A DNA stretch of 6,206 bases from Halomonas halophila (GTDB lineage: Bacteria; Pseudomonadota; Gammaproteobacteria; Pseudomonadales; Halomonadaceae): positions 1-6,206 of the forward strand of contig DJIP01000258.1 of assembly GCA_002433675.1 (NCBI GenBank), in the 5' to 3' direction. A program made the translations under genes and the position numbers. Positions 6,185 through 6,206 of the stretch are shown here, piece after piece; the first letter of the stretch is position 1; every line of letters begins with the position of its first letter. Below the pieces are notes generated by a model that saw only the letters and a list, made by a program, of their open reading frames with translations, did not search any database and had not been told where the DNA came from.

Positions 6185-6206
6185 CGCCGTGGCCCTGGCC
6201 ACGGCG
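6185..6206 (+). terminator. Probable azoR terminator hairpin (cut by window end)
   Basis: CGCCGTGGCC (6185-6194) and GGCCACGGCG (6197-6206) form a perfect 10-bp inverted repeat around CT, 36 bp after the azoR stop. The position and GC richness suit an intrinsic terminator, but any T-run would lie beyond the window, so the class is unconfirmed. There is no A-run on the left, so it is unlikely to be bidirectional. Confidence 0.65.

Overview
This is a GC-rich, gene-dense chromosomal window, apparently from a gammaproteobacterium. The best guess is a Halomonas-like or Pseudomonas-like lineage. That inference rests on the divergent metR-metE pair, an AzoR-type azoreductase close to the enterobacterial length, and an RstB-like sensor kinase; it is not a species identification. 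No phage, IS element, CRISPR array, tRNA or rRNA is visible.

Layout. (1) Positions 1-890, plus strand: the C-terminal part of a membrane sensor histidine kinase, cut by the left edge. (2) Positions 937-1982, minus strand: metR, the LysR-type activator of methionine synthesis, followed by a second, imperfect copy of its own last ~40 codons (937-1062). (3) Positions 1983-2086: the divergent metR/metE control region, with one good MetR-box candidate and a metE leader that can pair across its own Shine-Dalgarno sequence. (4) Positions 2087-4387, plus strand: full-length metE, cobalamin-independent methionine synthase, with all zinc ligands and catalytic residues present. (5) Positions 4388-4595: a non-coding gap with GC-rich dyad symmetry. 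(6) Positions 4596-5351, plus strand: a two-domain lipoprotein (MliC-like domain plus a C-terminal NEPGW domain), closed by a strong intrinsic terminator at 5419-5455. (7) Positions 5543-6148, plus strand: azoR, FMN-dependent NADH-azoreductase, followed by a perfect 10-bp hairpin that reaches the window end.

Functionally, metR and metE form the classic regulator/target pair: MetR, with homocysteine as co-effector in studied relatives, activates metE and controls its own expression. The kinase, lipoprotein and azoreductase appear to be independent transcription units. No previously undescribed multi-gene system is evident. The most unusual feature is the tandem metR 3'-end duplication: a 73-bp block is identical in both copies while its flanks have diverged, which suggests recombination or gene conversion rather than a simple fresh duplication.
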